From assembly GCA_902526045.1 (NCBI GenBank), contig CABZJI010000001.1, positions 593,416 to 634,277 on the forward strand: a stretch of DNA of 40,862 nt, in the 5' to 3' direction. Within the stretch, counting starts at the first letter, position 1; the number at the start of each line of letters is the position of its first letter. The notes under the pieces were generated by a model that had not been told where the DNA came from, made no database searches, and saw nothing but the letters and a program-made list of their open reading frames with translations. Source of the stretch: an uncultured SAR86 cluster bacterium. GTDB taxonomy: Bacteria; Pseudomonadota; Gammaproteobacteria; Magnimaribacterales; AG-339-G14. This document shows, piece after piece, positions 16,227-25,281 of the stretch. The translations under genes and the position numbers were made by a program.

Positions 16227-17179
16227 TGTATTTGATTAGAGGTCAGTCCAACATAGAGCTTTTTAGAGAAAAGCATCTTAAAGATTCATTCATTGCAACG
16301 ATAGGAAATTTTGATGGCTTACATTTAGGTCATAAAGAGATTCTCAATAACATGCTTTCAATCGCAAAAAGAAAAAAACTAAAGAGAATAGTTATTTTCA
16401 CCGAGCCCCATGCGAAAGAATTTTTTGCTGAAGAAATTTCATTTATTGAAGCGCCGCCACGGATTTCACCTTGGAGAGATAAATATTTAAGTCTTAAAAG
16501 AAATGGAGTGGACGTAGCTTTTTTTCTAAAGTTCAACAGCAAATTAAAGAGAATGACTCCTGAAATTTTTGCAGACGATATTCTCGGAAATCTTCAGATT
16601 AAGTCTTTAATGATTGGTGATGATTTTAAATTTGGAAAGGATAGGAAGGGCGATTTTAATTTTCTAGTTAATTGGGGAAAGAAGAAGGGAGTGGAGGTCT
16701 TAAAAACTGAAACATTCAAAATTAACGATAAAAGAGTAAGCAGTACCCGAATTAGAGAAGCGCTTATAAATAATGATTTTGAGGAGGCTAAAATACTTCT
16801 TGATAGACCCTATACTTTTTCTGGAAAAGTAGTCCATGGAAATCAACTGGGTAGAACAATTGATGTTCCTACTGCTAACTTATGGCTGCCTAAGACAAAT
16901 TTACCTATTAAAGGGGTTTACGGAGTAAAAATTCAACTTGAAGATAGAAAACTTCTAGGTATAGCTAATATGGGGCTACGTCCAACAATTGGGGGAACAA
17001 TGCCAGTTTTAGAGGTCCATATATTTAATTTTTCAGAAGATATCTATGGCAAAAGAATTCAAGTAGAATTTTGTTTTAAAGTTAGGGATGAGAAGAAATT
17101 TTCAGGATTAGACCAACTAAAAGAACAAATAAAAAAAGATATTTCCTACACGTTGAATACATTTGATTCGAATCTATGA
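16226..17179 (+). CDS. ribF: Bifunctional riboflavin kinase / FAD synthetase RibF
   Basis: RibF phosphorylates riboflavin to FMN and then adenylates FMN to FAD. The N-terminal nucleotidyltransferase domain shows IGNFDGLHLGHKEIL near residues 26-40 and SSTRIREAL near 172-180. The C-terminal flavokinase domain shows GRTIDVPTANLWLP and GVYGV. The 317-residue length matches the family. It starts at a TAATG junction with murJ and ends in an ATGA overlap with ileS, the conserved order murJ-ribF-ileS. SdhA and DadA in this window are both FAD enzymes it would supply. Confidence 0.97.
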   Translation: MYLIRGQSNIELFREKHLKDSFIATIGNFDGLHLGHKEILNNMLSIAKRKKLKRIVIFTEPHAKEFFAEEISFIEAPPRISPWRDKYLSLKRNGVDVAFFLKFNSKLKRMTPEIFADDILGNLQIKSLMIGDDFKFGKDRKGDFNFLVNWGKKKGVEVLKTETFKINDKRVSSTRIREALINNDFEEAKILLDRPYTFSGKVVHGNQLGRTIDVPTANLWLPKTNLPIKGVYGVKIQLEDRKLLGIANMGLRPTIGGTMPVLEVHIFNFSEDIYGKRIQVEFCFKVRDEKKFSGLDQLKEQIKKDISYTLNTFDSNL

Positions 17180-19932
17180 AAGATACCCTAAATCTTCCAA
17201 AGACTAAATTTTCCATGAAAGCCAATCTGGCTCAAAAAGAGCCAGAGATTCTTAAATTCTGGGAGGAAATTAATTTGTATGACGCTCTTCAGGAACAAAA
17301 TAAGGACAAACCTAAATTTACTTTCCACGATGGTCCTCCATATGCCAATGGCCCAATTCATTTGGGTACAAGCATCAACAAAACTTTAAAAGATATTGCC
17401 TGTAAATCTAGATTATTATCTGGTTACAATGTCTCTTTTGTTCCTGGATGGGATTGTCATGGGCTACCTATCGAGTTAAACGTAGAGCAAAAATCAGGTA
17501 AGCCAGATAAAGATATTTCTGCAAAGGACTTCAGGGCCAAATGTCGTGATTATGCTAACCAACAAATAGCAATCCAAAAAAAGGACTTCAAAAGATTGGG
17601 TGTTTTGGCTGATTGGAATAATCCATACAAAACAATGGATTACTCTTTCGAAGCAGGGATAATCAGAGCTCTTTCAGAGATAGTCAAATCTGGTCATCTA
17701 GTCAAAGGGGATAAACCTGTTTATTGGTGTCCTGATTGCAACTCTGCACTTGCTGAGGCAGAAGTGGAATACAAAGATAAAATCTCTAGCTCAATAGATT
17801 TCCTTTTTGAGATGGAGACACCAAGTGTGAATGAAATTTTTAATACTTCAGTGAATGAAAACATTAAAACATCCTTTTTATCATGGACAACAACTCCATG
17901 GACTATCCCAGGAAATGTAGCTTTATCAGTCAACCCAAATCTTGATTATTCTCTCTTAGAGGTCAACAAAGATAACTCAATGCAATGCTTAATTATTTGC
18001 AAGGACCTAATAGAGAGCGTACTTGAAAGATGTTCCATTTCAAATTTCACAATCTTATCGACAAAACCCGGATCTATTTTGGAATCTGTAGAAGCTAAAC
18101 ATCCTTATTTTGAAAGAAAGTCTAAAGTCATATTGGGAGACCATGTAACTACCGAAATGGGTACTGGAATTGTTCATACAGCCCCAGCTCATGGCTTGGA
18201 AGATTTTCATGTAAGCAATAAATATAAACTACAGATAGTAAATCATGTTGGCTCGGATGGAAGATTTTTAGATACAGCTATTGATTTTTCTGGAATGAAT
18301 TTAGAGGAGGCCAATAAGAAATCCATCGAAATGTTAGAAGAAAAATCAAACCTTCTTTTTAAAGATTCTTATCAACATAGTTTTCCACACTGTTGGAGAC
18401 ACAAAACACCGCTTTTTTTTAGAGCAACTCCTCAATGGTTTATATCTATGACGGAAGAAAATTTATTGGAGAATTCTATGAATTCTATCGATTCTGTTAA
18501 CTGGATGCCAGATTGGGGTAAATCCAGGATTACAAGCATGATGGGAGAGAGGCCAGATTGGTGTATATCTAGACAAAGAACCTGGGGTGTTCCTATAACT
18601 TTGTATTTAAATAAGAAAACCGGAGAGCTTCATCCAGATACCGTTTCTATCATGCAAAAAGTAGCAGATGAAATTGAAAAGTCAGGAACTGACGTTTGGT
18701 TTGAACAAAAATTAGAATCAGTGAATGTTGGTAATGAGTATGAGCCAGTTATGGATATTTTAGATGTATGGTTCGATTCTGGCGTCACACATTACTGTGT
18801 TCTGAATGAACAAAGGGGGCTGTCTCAACCTGCAGATCTATATTTAGAAGGATCTGATCAGCATAGAGGTTGGTTCCAGTCATCTCTTCTTACAGGGATG
18901 ACAATAAATAATCTACCTCCGTTTAGAAATGTAGTGACGCACGGATTTGTTGTTGATAGCGAAGGAAAGAAAATGTCTAAATCTTTAGGAAATGTCGTTT
19001 CTCCTCAATCTATTTGGAACCAAAAAGGAGCAGATATTTTAAGAGCATGGGTTGCTTCGACAGAGTTTAGAAATGAGATGAATTTTTCAAATGAAATTTT
19101 GGATAGAACCACTGATTCTTATAGAAAAATAAGAAATACAATTAGATTTCTTTTGAGTAATTTGTATGATTTTGACGAAAGAAATCAACTTCAAAAGATC
19201 AATGAACTTGTTGAGTTAGATCAGTTTATTGTTGCTAAGGCAATGGATGTCCAGAGGGATATAGTAGCCGATTATGAAAATTTTGATTTTCATTTAGCAT
19301 TTCAAAAAATTCTAAATTTTTGCACTAATGAATTAGGTAGCTTCTATTTAGATATAATTAAGGATAGAGCTTATACGTGTCACCACGACGGGCCTGCAAG
19401 AAAATCTTCTCAAACTGCAATGTTTCATTTACTCCAAATGCTCATTCGGTGGATTAGTCCAATCATGAGCTTTACAGCAGAAGAAGCATGGAAAGAATTT
19501 TCTATTGATGAAAGTTCGATATTTGAGAAAGAATGGTATTCCTTGGAAGAGCTAATTGAGCCAGATCTTGAAGTTTGGAATGATTTAATAAAACTAAAAG
19601 ATGAAGTAAATAAGAATATCGAAATCTCAAGAGAAAAGAGCATCATTGGTTCTTCCCTCGATGCAGAAGTTCACATTACCTGCAGTGAGAATGATTTTCT
19701 CAAGTTTTCAAGATTCGGAGAAGAACTTAAGTTTCTTTTATTAGTATCCAATGTAAGTCTATCCGTATCAGATGCAGACGAGCTACAAATTGCCATTAAA
19801 GTTTCTAAGGATGAAAAATGTGAGAGATGCTGGCATCATGTTGAGGATCTTTCTGATTATGATGGCAATAAAATATGTTCTAGGTGTGTAACAAATTTAT
19901 CTTTCCCTGGAGAGGAAAGACAGATGATATGA
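17176..19932 (+). CDS. ileS: Isoleucyl-tRNA synthetase IleS
   Basis: IleS charges tRNA-Ile with isoleucine. The 918-residue class I synthetase (E. coli 938) has GPPYANGPIHLGT at 53-65 as the HIGH region, WDCHGLPIE soon after, and an editing CP1 domain that includes the WTTTPWTIPGN motif. KMSKS follows in GKKMSKSLGNVV, and a C-terminal zinc ribbon contains CERCWHH and CSRC. The HIGH tetrapeptide reads HLGT, so the last His is replaced by Thr65. The ATG overlaps ribF by 4 bases, and the stop overlaps lspA. Confidence 0.97.
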   Translation: MKDTLNLPKTKFSMKANLAQKEPEILKFWEEINLYDALQEQNKDKPKFTFHDGPPYANGPIHLGTSINKTLKDIACKSRLLSGYNVSFVPGWDCHGLPIELNVEQKSGKPDKDISAKDFRAKCRDYANQQIAIQKKDFKRLGVLADWNNPYKTMDYSFEAGIIRALSEIVKSGHLVKGDKPVYWCPDCNSALAEAEVEYKDKISSSIDFLFEMETPSVNEIFNTSVNENIKTSFLSWTTTPWTIPGNVALSVNPNLDYSLLEVNKDNSMQCLIICKDLIESVLERCSISNFTILSTKPGSILESVEAKHPYFERKSKVILGDHVTTEMGTGIVHTAPAHGLEDFHVSNKYKLQIVNHVGSDGRFLDTAIDFSGMNLEEANKKSIEMLEEKSNLLFKDSYQHSFPHCWRHKTPLFFRATPQWFISMTEENLLENSMNSIDSVNWMPDWGKSRITSMMGERPDWCISRQRTWGVPITLYLNKKTGELHPDTVSIMQKVADEIEKSGTDVWFEQKLESVNVGNEYEPVMDILDVWFDSGVTHYCVLNEQRGLSQPADLYLEGSDQHRGWFQSSLLTGMTINNLPPFRNVVTHGFVVDSEGKKMSKSLGNVVSPQSIWNQKGADILRAWVASTEFRNEMNFSNEILDRTTDSYRKIRNTIRFLLSNLYDFDERNQLQKINELVELDQFIVAKAMDVQRDIVADYENFDFHLAFQKILNFCTNELGSFYLDIIKDRAYTCHHDGPARKSSQTAMFHLLQMLIRWISPIMSFTAEEAWKEFSIDESSIFEKEWYSLEELIEPDLEVWNDLIKLKDEVNKNIEISREKSIIGSSLDAEVHITCSENDFLKFSRFGEELKFLLLVSNVSLSVSDADELQIAIKVSKDEKCERCWHHVEDLSDYDGNKICSRCVTNLSFPGEERQMI

Positions 19933-20393
19933 GGATTTATATGGGAATGTTAGTTTTGATACTCTTTATATTAGATCAATACTCAAAATACTTGATCAGA
20001 TTTACTTTTGATCTATTTCAATCCAGAAGTATTTTCTATTTGCTGGATTTTGTATATGTACCTAATTATGGAGTTGCATTCAATATTCTCAATAATGAAA
20101 GCTTAAACTTGGGGTTTATTTTCAGTTTGCTTGTTTTTTTTATATGTCTTTATTTAGTTTGGCTAATATTTGTAAATCAAGAAAAGCCTAATAATACACA
20201 ATTGATATCTTTGAGCCTTATTCTTGCCGGAGGGTTAGGAAACTTATTTGATAGAGTTTTTCTGGGATACGTAGTTGATTTTATTGCTATTACATTTAAT
20301 CCTTATGTATTCAATTTTGCTGATATTTATATCACAATCGGGATAATGCTTTATCTGATAAATTACCTTTTTGTTAAGGAGAAAAGCTCTTGA
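19929..20393 (+). CDS. lspA: Lipoprotein signal peptidase LspA
   Basis: LspA removes the signal peptide from prolipoproteins after diacylglyceryl transfer; BamB in this window is a likely client. The 154-residue protein has four hydrophobic helices, the motif VPNYGVAFN, and the two catalytic-aspartate segments GNLFDRVFLGYVVDF and FNFAD. I chose ATG 19929, which forms an ATGA overlap with the ileS stop and follows GGAGAGGA. A GTG at 19884 would add 15 polar residues encoded inside ileS and is less likely. ispH follows directly; fkpB, often found between them, is absent. Confidence 0.95.
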   Translation: MRIYMGMLVLILFILDQYSKYLIRFTFDLFQSRSIFYLLDFVYVPNYGVAFNILNNESLNLGFIFSLLVFFICLYLVWLIFVNQEKPNNTQLISLSLILAGGLGNLFDRVFLGYVVDFIAITFNPYVFNFADIYITIGIMLYLINYLFVKEKSS

Positions 20394-21331
20394 AAAGAGA
20401 AATAAAGTTAGCAAATCCAAGAGGCTTTTGTGCTGGAGTTGATAGAGCTATCGAAATTGTAAACCAAGCTTTAGCTAAGTTTGGAGCTCCTGTATATGTA
20501 AAACATGAGGTTGTTCATAATCGCAACGTTGTAGAAGATCTTAAATCAAAGGGAGCAATTTTTGTCGAAGAGATTGAAGAAATCCCTGATGGGGCGATAA
20601 CAATATTCTCCGCACATGGAGTGTCGAAAAAAGTAGTTAATGATGCTGAAATGAAAAAATTGAATTTTTTCGATGCCACATGTCCTTTGGTCACAAAAGT
20701 ACATATGGAAGTAATAAGATATGCAAGGCAGGGGTTAGATATCATTTTGGTTGGACATGTTAATCATCCTGAAGTAGAAGGAACTCTGGGAAGATTTCCT
20801 GAAGATTCTATAGGGAATATTTATTTAGTCGAGTCAGAAATTGATGCAAGAAATGTAAAAATAAATCAACCTACTAATCTAGCTCTAGTTACTCAAACCA
20901 CTCTGTCAGTCGATGATACAAGAGCAATCATAAATATTTTAAAAAAACGCTTTCCAAAACTCATAAGCCCTTCTTCTGATGATATTTGTTATGCAACGCA
21001 AAATAGACAAGATGCTGTGAAACAGCTCGCGCTTGAAACTCAGCTCATAATAATTGTTGGCTCAAACAATAGTTCAAATTCAAACAGACTAAAGGAATTA
21101 TCAGAGAACTGCGGGGTAAGATCTATTTTGGTAGATGATCCTACTGATATAGCACCTGAGCAACTAGATGGAATCTTTAAATTGGGCATATCCGCTGGAG
21201 CTTCTGCTCCAGAGCACCTAGTTCAGAGCATAGTAAAAAAATGTCAAAATTTAGGTTTTGAAATGTCTGAAGAATTAGATGGTCTCAAAGAATCAGTGAA
21301 TTTCAAACTACCAAAAGAATTAGTTTCGTGA
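20390..21331 (+). CDS. ispH: 4-hydroxy-3-methylbut-2-enyl diphosphate reductase IspH
   Basis: IspH is the last enzyme of the MEP pathway, reducing HMBPP to IPP and DMAPP. The 313-residue protein has the three cysteines that bind its [4Fe-4S] cluster: Cys14 in RGFCAGV, Cys98 in DATCPLVTK and Cys200 in DDICYATQNR. The HEVVHN and SAHGVS histidine motifs are also present. The start is TTG at 20390 within a TTGA overlap with lspA. It is backed by AAGGAG at 20376-20381, 8 bases upstream. The end overlaps the GTG start of dadA. Confidence 0.97.
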   Translation: MKREIKLANPRGFCAGVDRAIEIVNQALAKFGAPVYVKHEVVHNRNVVEDLKSKGAIFVEEIEEIPDGAITIFSAHGVSKKVVNDAEMKKLNFFDATCPLVTKVHMEVIRYARQGLDIILVGHVNHPEVEGTLGRFPEDSIGNIYLVESEIDARNVKINQPTNLALVTQTTLSVDDTRAIINILKKRFPKLISPSSDDICYATQNRQDAVKQLALETQLIIIVGSNNSSNSNRLKELSENCGVRSILVDDPTDIAPEQLDGIFKLGISAGASAPEHLVQSIVKKCQNLGFEMSEELDGLKESVNFKLPKELVS

Positions 21332-22566
21332 TCCGAATTGGAGTTATTGGTTCAGGAATAGCAGGAATTACAACGGCATACTCTTTAGCAAAGAGAGGTC
21401 ATAAGGTAACTCTTATAGATGCTAGGAGATATCCTGCGATGGCTACAAGTTACGCTAATGGCGGCCAACTAAGTGCAAGTAACGGAGAAACTTGGAATAC
21501 AACCAAAAATTTATTCAATGGAATAAAATGGATGTTTCAAAAAGATGCTCCTCTTCTTTTTAACCCAACTCCAAATATAAGTAAGTACAAATGGATGATT
21601 GGCTTCCTTGCCGCAACCTTCTCTGGAAAGCATAAATCTAATACCTTAAAAACAATAGATATGGCAAAAAAGGCTAGAGAAAACTATTTCAAAATTGCTG
21701 ACGATGAAAATATTCAATTCAACTTACTTAAAAAAGGACTCCTTCACATTTACGATAGTGAGAGGGAACTACAATTAGCTAGAGAAAAAAAGAGTTGGAT
21801 TGAACAAGATGGTATGGAGTGGGAATACTTGGATATAGATCATATTGAAGACTTGGAGCCAGCATTTAGAACAGATAAAAACAGGAAAAAAATTGTGGGC
21901 GGCATCTACACCAAATCAGATGCGAGTGGCGATATTCACAAATTTTGTGTCAATCTCCACAAGGTTCTTGAAGATAAATACAGAGTTGTTTCTAAATTTA
22001 ATTCTGAGGTAGAAACAATCTATAAGGAAAAAGACTGCGTAATTGTGTCAATTTCTGATGGAAATATTACTGAAGGAATTGAGTTTGATAAGGTTGCTAT
22101 ATGTGCTGGCGTTGATACGCAAAGGTTTGCAAATGTTCTTGGCGATAGAATGCAAGTCTACCCAGTTAAAGGTTATAGCGTAACAATAAATCTTAATGAC
22201 CAAGTTTCTCAGCAAGCAGCTCCAAAGGTTTCTTTGATTGATGATCCCGTAAAGATAGTCTCAAGTAGATTGGGTGATAGGCTCAGAGTAGCAGGAACAG
22301 CTGAATTGGCAGGCTACAACAAAGATATTAGACAAGACAGAGTGAGACCGTTATTAAATTGGGTAAAAAAATATTTTCCTGACGTGAGCACCGAGAACTA
22401 TACCCCTTGGGCAGGTCTCAGACCAATGACTCCAGATATGATGCCACTTCTTTTTGAGAGCAATCTTGGGGATATTTTTTATAATACTGGGCATGGTCAT
22501 CTTGGATGGACGCTTAGTGCTGAAACTGCGGAAATATTAGCTAGAAAAATTTTAAATGAAACTTGA
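21328..22566 (+). CDS. dadA: D-amino acid dehydrogenase DadA-like flavoprotein
   Basis: DadA-type enzymes are membrane-associated FAD proteins that oxidise D-amino acids, mainly D-alanine, to 2-oxo acids and pass electrons to quinone. The 412-residue protein has the dinucleotide-binding GVIGSGIAGITTAYSLAKRG at its start and YANGGQLSASNGETW, typical of DadA. It ends with WAGLRPMTPDMMP and NTGHGHLGWT. The start is GTG in a GTGA overlap with ispH; the end overlaps ampD by 11 bases. The place next to ampD suggests use of D-alanine freed by peptidoglycan turnover (inference). No alanine racemase is adjacent. Confidence 0.9.
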   Translation: MIRIGVIGSGIAGITTAYSLAKRGHKVTLIDARRYPAMATSYANGGQLSASNGETWNTTKNLFNGIKWMFQKDAPLLFNPTPNISKYKWMIGFLAATFSGKHKSNTLKTIDMAKKARENYFKIADDENIQFNLLKKGLLHIYDSERELQLAREKKSWIEQDGMEWEYLDIDHIEDLEPAFRTDKNRKKIVGGIYTKSDASGDIHKFCVNLHKVLEDKYRVVSKFNSEVETIYKEKDCVIVSISDGNITEGIEFDKVAICAGVDTQRFANVLGDRMQVYPVKGYSVTINLNDQVSQQAAPKVSLIDDPVKIVSSRLGDRLRVAGTAELAGYNKDIRQDRVRPLLNWVKKYFPDVSTENYTPWAGLRPMTPDMMPLLFESNLGDIFYNTGHGHLGWTLSAETAEILARKILNET

Positions 22567-23095
22567 ACAAGGCTGGCTTGAGGAAGCAAATAAATGTCCA
22601 TCACCCAATTTTGACGAAAGGATCAATCAAGAGATTGATTTGATTGTTCTTCACTCTATAAGTCTTCCGCCCGGAATTTATGGAAATAGTTTTATAGAAG
22701 ATTTTTTTCAAAATAAACTTGATCAATCCAAGGACCACTTTTTTCAAGATATAAAAGACTTAAAGGTATCTAGTCATTTTTTGATTAAGCGCGATGGAAG
22801 TATCACTCAATTTGTTTCAATTCTAGATAGAGCATGGCACGCAGGTATTTCAAGTTTTAGAGGAAGAGAAAATTGCAATGATTTTTCAATTGGTATTGAA
22901 CTTGAAGGCACTGATACTGATTCTTTTGAGGAGAATCAATACGATTCTCTGGTGTCTCTCACGAATGTATTGATTTCAGAGTTTTCAAGAATTACAACCG
23001 ATAGAATTGTTGGACATAGTGATATAGCCCCTGGCAGAAAAACAGATCCAGGAAAGGGGTTCGATTGGGATAAATTTAAAGATAGAATTATATAA
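22556..23095 (+). CDS. ampD: 1,6-anhydro-N-acetylmuramyl-L-alanine amidase AmpD
   Basis: AmpD is a cytoplasmic zinc amidase that cuts the stem peptide from anhydromuropeptides during cell-wall recycling. The 179-residue product (E. coli 183) begins GWLEEANKCPSPNFDER, as the family does. It has the zinc and catalytic elements LHSISLPPG, RAWHAGIS, SIGIELEG and GHSDIAPGRKTDPG, the last giving the second zinc His and the Asp ligand. The ATG lies inside the end of dadA (11-base overlap). The AmpG-like permease two genes downstream would supply its substrate. Confidence 0.95.
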   Translation: MKLEQGWLEEANKCPSPNFDERINQEIDLIVLHSISLPPGIYGNSFIEDFFQNKLDQSKDHFFQDIKDLKVSSHFLIKRDGSITQFVSILDRAWHAGISSFRGRENCNDFSIGIELEGTDTDSFEENQYDSLVSLTNVLISEFSRITTDRIVGHSDIAPGRKTDPGKGFDWDKFKDRII

Positions 23096-23097
23096 TA

Positions 23098-23580
23098 ATG
23101 CCTTCATTCGATATCGAATCCAAAGTTGATCAGCATGAGCTGACTAATGCAATTGATCAATCAAATAGAGTCATTGGAAACAGATTCGACTTTAAAGGTA
23201 CCAATTCAGAGATTCTTCAGAAAGAAAATAAAATTACCTTGAAGTCTCAACAATCTTTTCAAATTGACCAAATGCTTCCAATACTTAAGGAGTCTCTTTC
23301 CAAGAGAGGCATCGATATCAAATGTTTATCTGAAGAGTCAACAATTGAATCCAACAATCAAGCCTCTAAAGAAATTATTGTTAATGAAGGCATCTCTCAA
23401 GATATTGGTCGCATAATTAACCAAGCTGTTAAATCCTCTAAAATCAGAGTCCAATCTTCTATACAAGGAGATATGGTTAGAATTTCTGGAAAGAAGCGGG
23501 ATGACTTGCAATCAATCATGGCTGAAATTAAATCGCTTGATATCGAGTTGCCTTTGCAATTTAAAAATTTTAGAGATTAA
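23098..23580 (+). CDS. yajQ: YajQ-family nucleotide-binding protein
   Basis: YajQ proteins are small cytoplasmic proteins with two ferredoxin-like folds that bind nucleotides; some members bind cyclic di-GMP and act on transcription. The 160-residue product matches along its whole length. It begins MPSFDIESKVDQHELTNAIDQ and contains RFDFKGTNSEI, followed by a C-terminal QVSIQGD/RISGKKRDDLQ-like segment (here SSIQGDMVRISGKKRDDLQ). It starts 2 bases after ampD and its TAA overlaps the start of the next gene (TAATG). Its specific role here is not evident. Confidence 0.95.
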   Translation: MPSFDIESKVDQHELTNAIDQSNRVIGNRFDFKGTNSEILQKENKITLKSQQSFQIDQMLPILKESLSKRGIDIKCLSEESTIESNNQASKEIIVNEGISQDIGRIINQAVKSSKIRVQSSIQGDMVRISGKKRDDLQSIMAEIKSLDIELPLQFKNFRD

Positions 23581-24866
23581 TGGCTTCTATTAGTCAATCT
23601 TTTCTGGCTTATTTTCAGAAAAAAAATTTGCAAATCATTTTATTAGGTTGTTTATCTGGTATACCTTTAGGACTATTGATAGATCCTTTAAATTATTGGC
23701 TTGCAGAGGCTGGTATAGAAAAAAGTACCATAGGTCTTTTTAGTTTGATTCTTATCGTATACACAATCAAAGCTGTATGGGCACCACTAGTTGATAGATT
23801 AAGTTTACCCATACTCAACGGCTTTGGGCAAAGAAGAAGCTGGCTTATTTTTTCTCAGATTGTAACAGGCTGCTTCGTGATCTCCTTAGGGTTAATTGAA
23901 CCTAATTCAAATATCTTATTCTTTGCTTATATAGCTGTTTTCATAAGTATCTTTTCTGCAACTCAGGATATTTGTGTGGATGCATTAAGGATTGAACTTG
24001 TTCAAAAAAAGGAGTTGGGAGAAGCATCATCAGTTTATGTGATAGGTTATCGTATTGGAGCGGTCTTAATTTCTCAAGTTATTGGTCTGTATCTTGCTGA
24101 AATTTTTGGATTTCAGATTACTTATATTTTTCTAGGAGTATTTTTTATCAGCTTCTCCTTTGTAACTTTCTACTTTTTGCATGAGCCAGAGCGACAAGTT
24201 AAACCCATGCTATCTCCATTCACTAATTTTAGTAAATGGCTAAAGGATAGCTTTCTAGATCCATATTTTGATTTATTCTTGAGGTACAAAAATCATCTAA
24301 TTATTCTGTTGTTGGTTATGTTTACCTATAGACTAAGTGATATCTTTCTTGGTCCTATGGCAATGCCTTTCTACCAACATCTTGGGTTTACTGCGTCTGA
24401 GGTAGCTACCTATACAAATCTTTATGGCCTTTCCATGACGATTGTAGGAGGTTTGTTTGGCGGCTTATTAATACATAGATTTGGAATTGCTAGCATGCTT
24501 GTTGCAGGCTCTATTCTGGCTCCTTTAACTAACCTATTTTTTTTATTGCTTTTTAATGTAGGTAAAGATTTGAGTTTTCTTGTCTTAACGATAACTGCTG
24601 ATAACTTTACTCAAGGGTTTGTCGTAGTAGTGGTAATTTCTCTCCTTTCCAGTGTAGTGTCTAAGACATATACAGCAACTCAATATGCTGGCTTATTTTT
24701 GTTAGGAACTTTGCCATCAAGATTGATTTCAAGCTCATCTGGATTCATTGTTGATTCATACGGTTTTGGAGAATTTTTTGTTATATGTGCACTCTGTGGT
24801 ATTCCGGCGATTATATTTACAACATTATTAGTAAATAGTTCTTTTAAATTATCTTTGAAAGATTGA
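23580..24866 (+). CDS. AmpG-like MFS muropeptide permease
   Basis: This is a major facilitator superfamily permease of the AmpG type, which imports GlcNAc-anhydroMurNAc peptides from the periplasm. The 428-residue protein has about twelve hydrophobic segments. The AmpG-like opening GIPLGLLIDPLNYWLAEAG is followed by KAVWAPLVDRL and by SATQDICVDALRIE, the conserved ATQDI(AV)xDA signature. Two genes upstream lies ampD, the enzyme that acts on the imported substrate. I leave the symbol blank because other AmpG-like permeases in this family carry different cargo. The 3-base spacer links it to the VanZ-like gene. Confidence 0.85.
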   Translation: MASISQSFLAYFQKKNLQIILLGCLSGIPLGLLIDPLNYWLAEAGIEKSTIGLFSLILIVYTIKAVWAPLVDRLSLPILNGFGQRRSWLIFSQIVTGCFVISLGLIEPNSNILFFAYIAVFISIFSATQDICVDALRIELVQKKELGEASSVYVIGYRIGAVLISQVIGLYLAEIFGFQITYIFLGVFFISFSFVTFYFLHEPERQVKPMLSPFTNFSKWLKDSFLDPYFDLFLRYKNHLIILLLVMFTYRLSDIFLGPMAMPFYQHLGFTASEVATYTNLYGLSMTIVGGLFGGLLIHRFGIASMLVAGSILAPLTNLFFLLLFNVGKDLSFLVLTITADNFTQGFVVVVVISLLSSVVSKTYTATQYAGLFLLGTLPSRLISSSSGFIVDSYGFGEFFVICALCGIPAIIFTTLLVNSSFKLSLKD

Positions 24867-24869
24867 AGA

Positions 24870-25196
24870 ATGTTTTTAAACTTTTGGTGGATATTATTTT
24901 GTTTTACCTTAGCAGTTATTTCCTTCGGCTTGTTTTCGGAACCAAGCAGCGAAACGAATTTAACCTTTCCTGATAACTTGCTTCATTTTTCTGCATTTTT
25001 TCTTTTATCTTTTTTTTTAACAAAGGCATCAAATATTCTCATATCTTCATTGTTAATAAGTTTTTATGCTCCAACGACGGAAATAATCCAATTTTTTCTC
25101 CCGTATAGAGATGCTTCACTTTTTGACCTATTTTTTGACTATTTAGGCATTTTTTTTAACTTTTTTTTTATCAAATTTATTGAAAATTCTCTTTGA
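24870..25196 (+). CDS. VanZ-like family small membrane protein
   Basis: The 108-residue protein has three to four hydrophobic segments. The spaced motifs of the VanZ-like family are present: Asp and His in FPDNLLHFSAFFLLSF, a Thr-Glu-x-x-Gln element in TTEIIQFFLPYRDASLFDL, and a final Asp-Tyr-x-Gly before the last helix. The family name comes from a teicoplanin-resistance gene; the biochemical role of most members is unknown. It ends the long plus-strand run, 3 bases behind the AmpG-like gene, so a cell-wall connection is plausible but inferred. Confidence 0.75.
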   Translation: MFLNFWWILFCFTLAVISFGLFSEPSSETNLTFPDNLLHFSAFFLLSFFLTKASNILISSLLISFYAPTTEIIQFFLPYRDASLFDLFFDYLGIFFNFFFIKFIENSL

Positions 25197-25211
25197 GGCT
25201 ATATATATCTA

Positions 25212-25240
25212 TTGTTATTGAATGACGTGTCGCATACAAT
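25212..25240 (+). promoter_or_regulatory. Sigma70-type promoter for groESL
   Basis: TTGTTA at 25212-25217 and TACAAT at 25235-25240 are separated by exactly 17 bases. Transcription would start near 25247. I saw no convincing heat-shock sigma32 element and no CIRCE inverted repeat in 25197-25281. Confidence 0.6.
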
Positions 25241-25281
25241 GCCGCACTCAATTACATTGAATTTTATTAAGGAGTAATAGT

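Noticed and set aside
19884-19928. Longer lspA start at GTG 19884
   Set aside because: It would add 15 polar residues read from within the ileS zinc-ribbon region; ATG 19929 with an ATGA overlap fits the usual LspA N-terminus.
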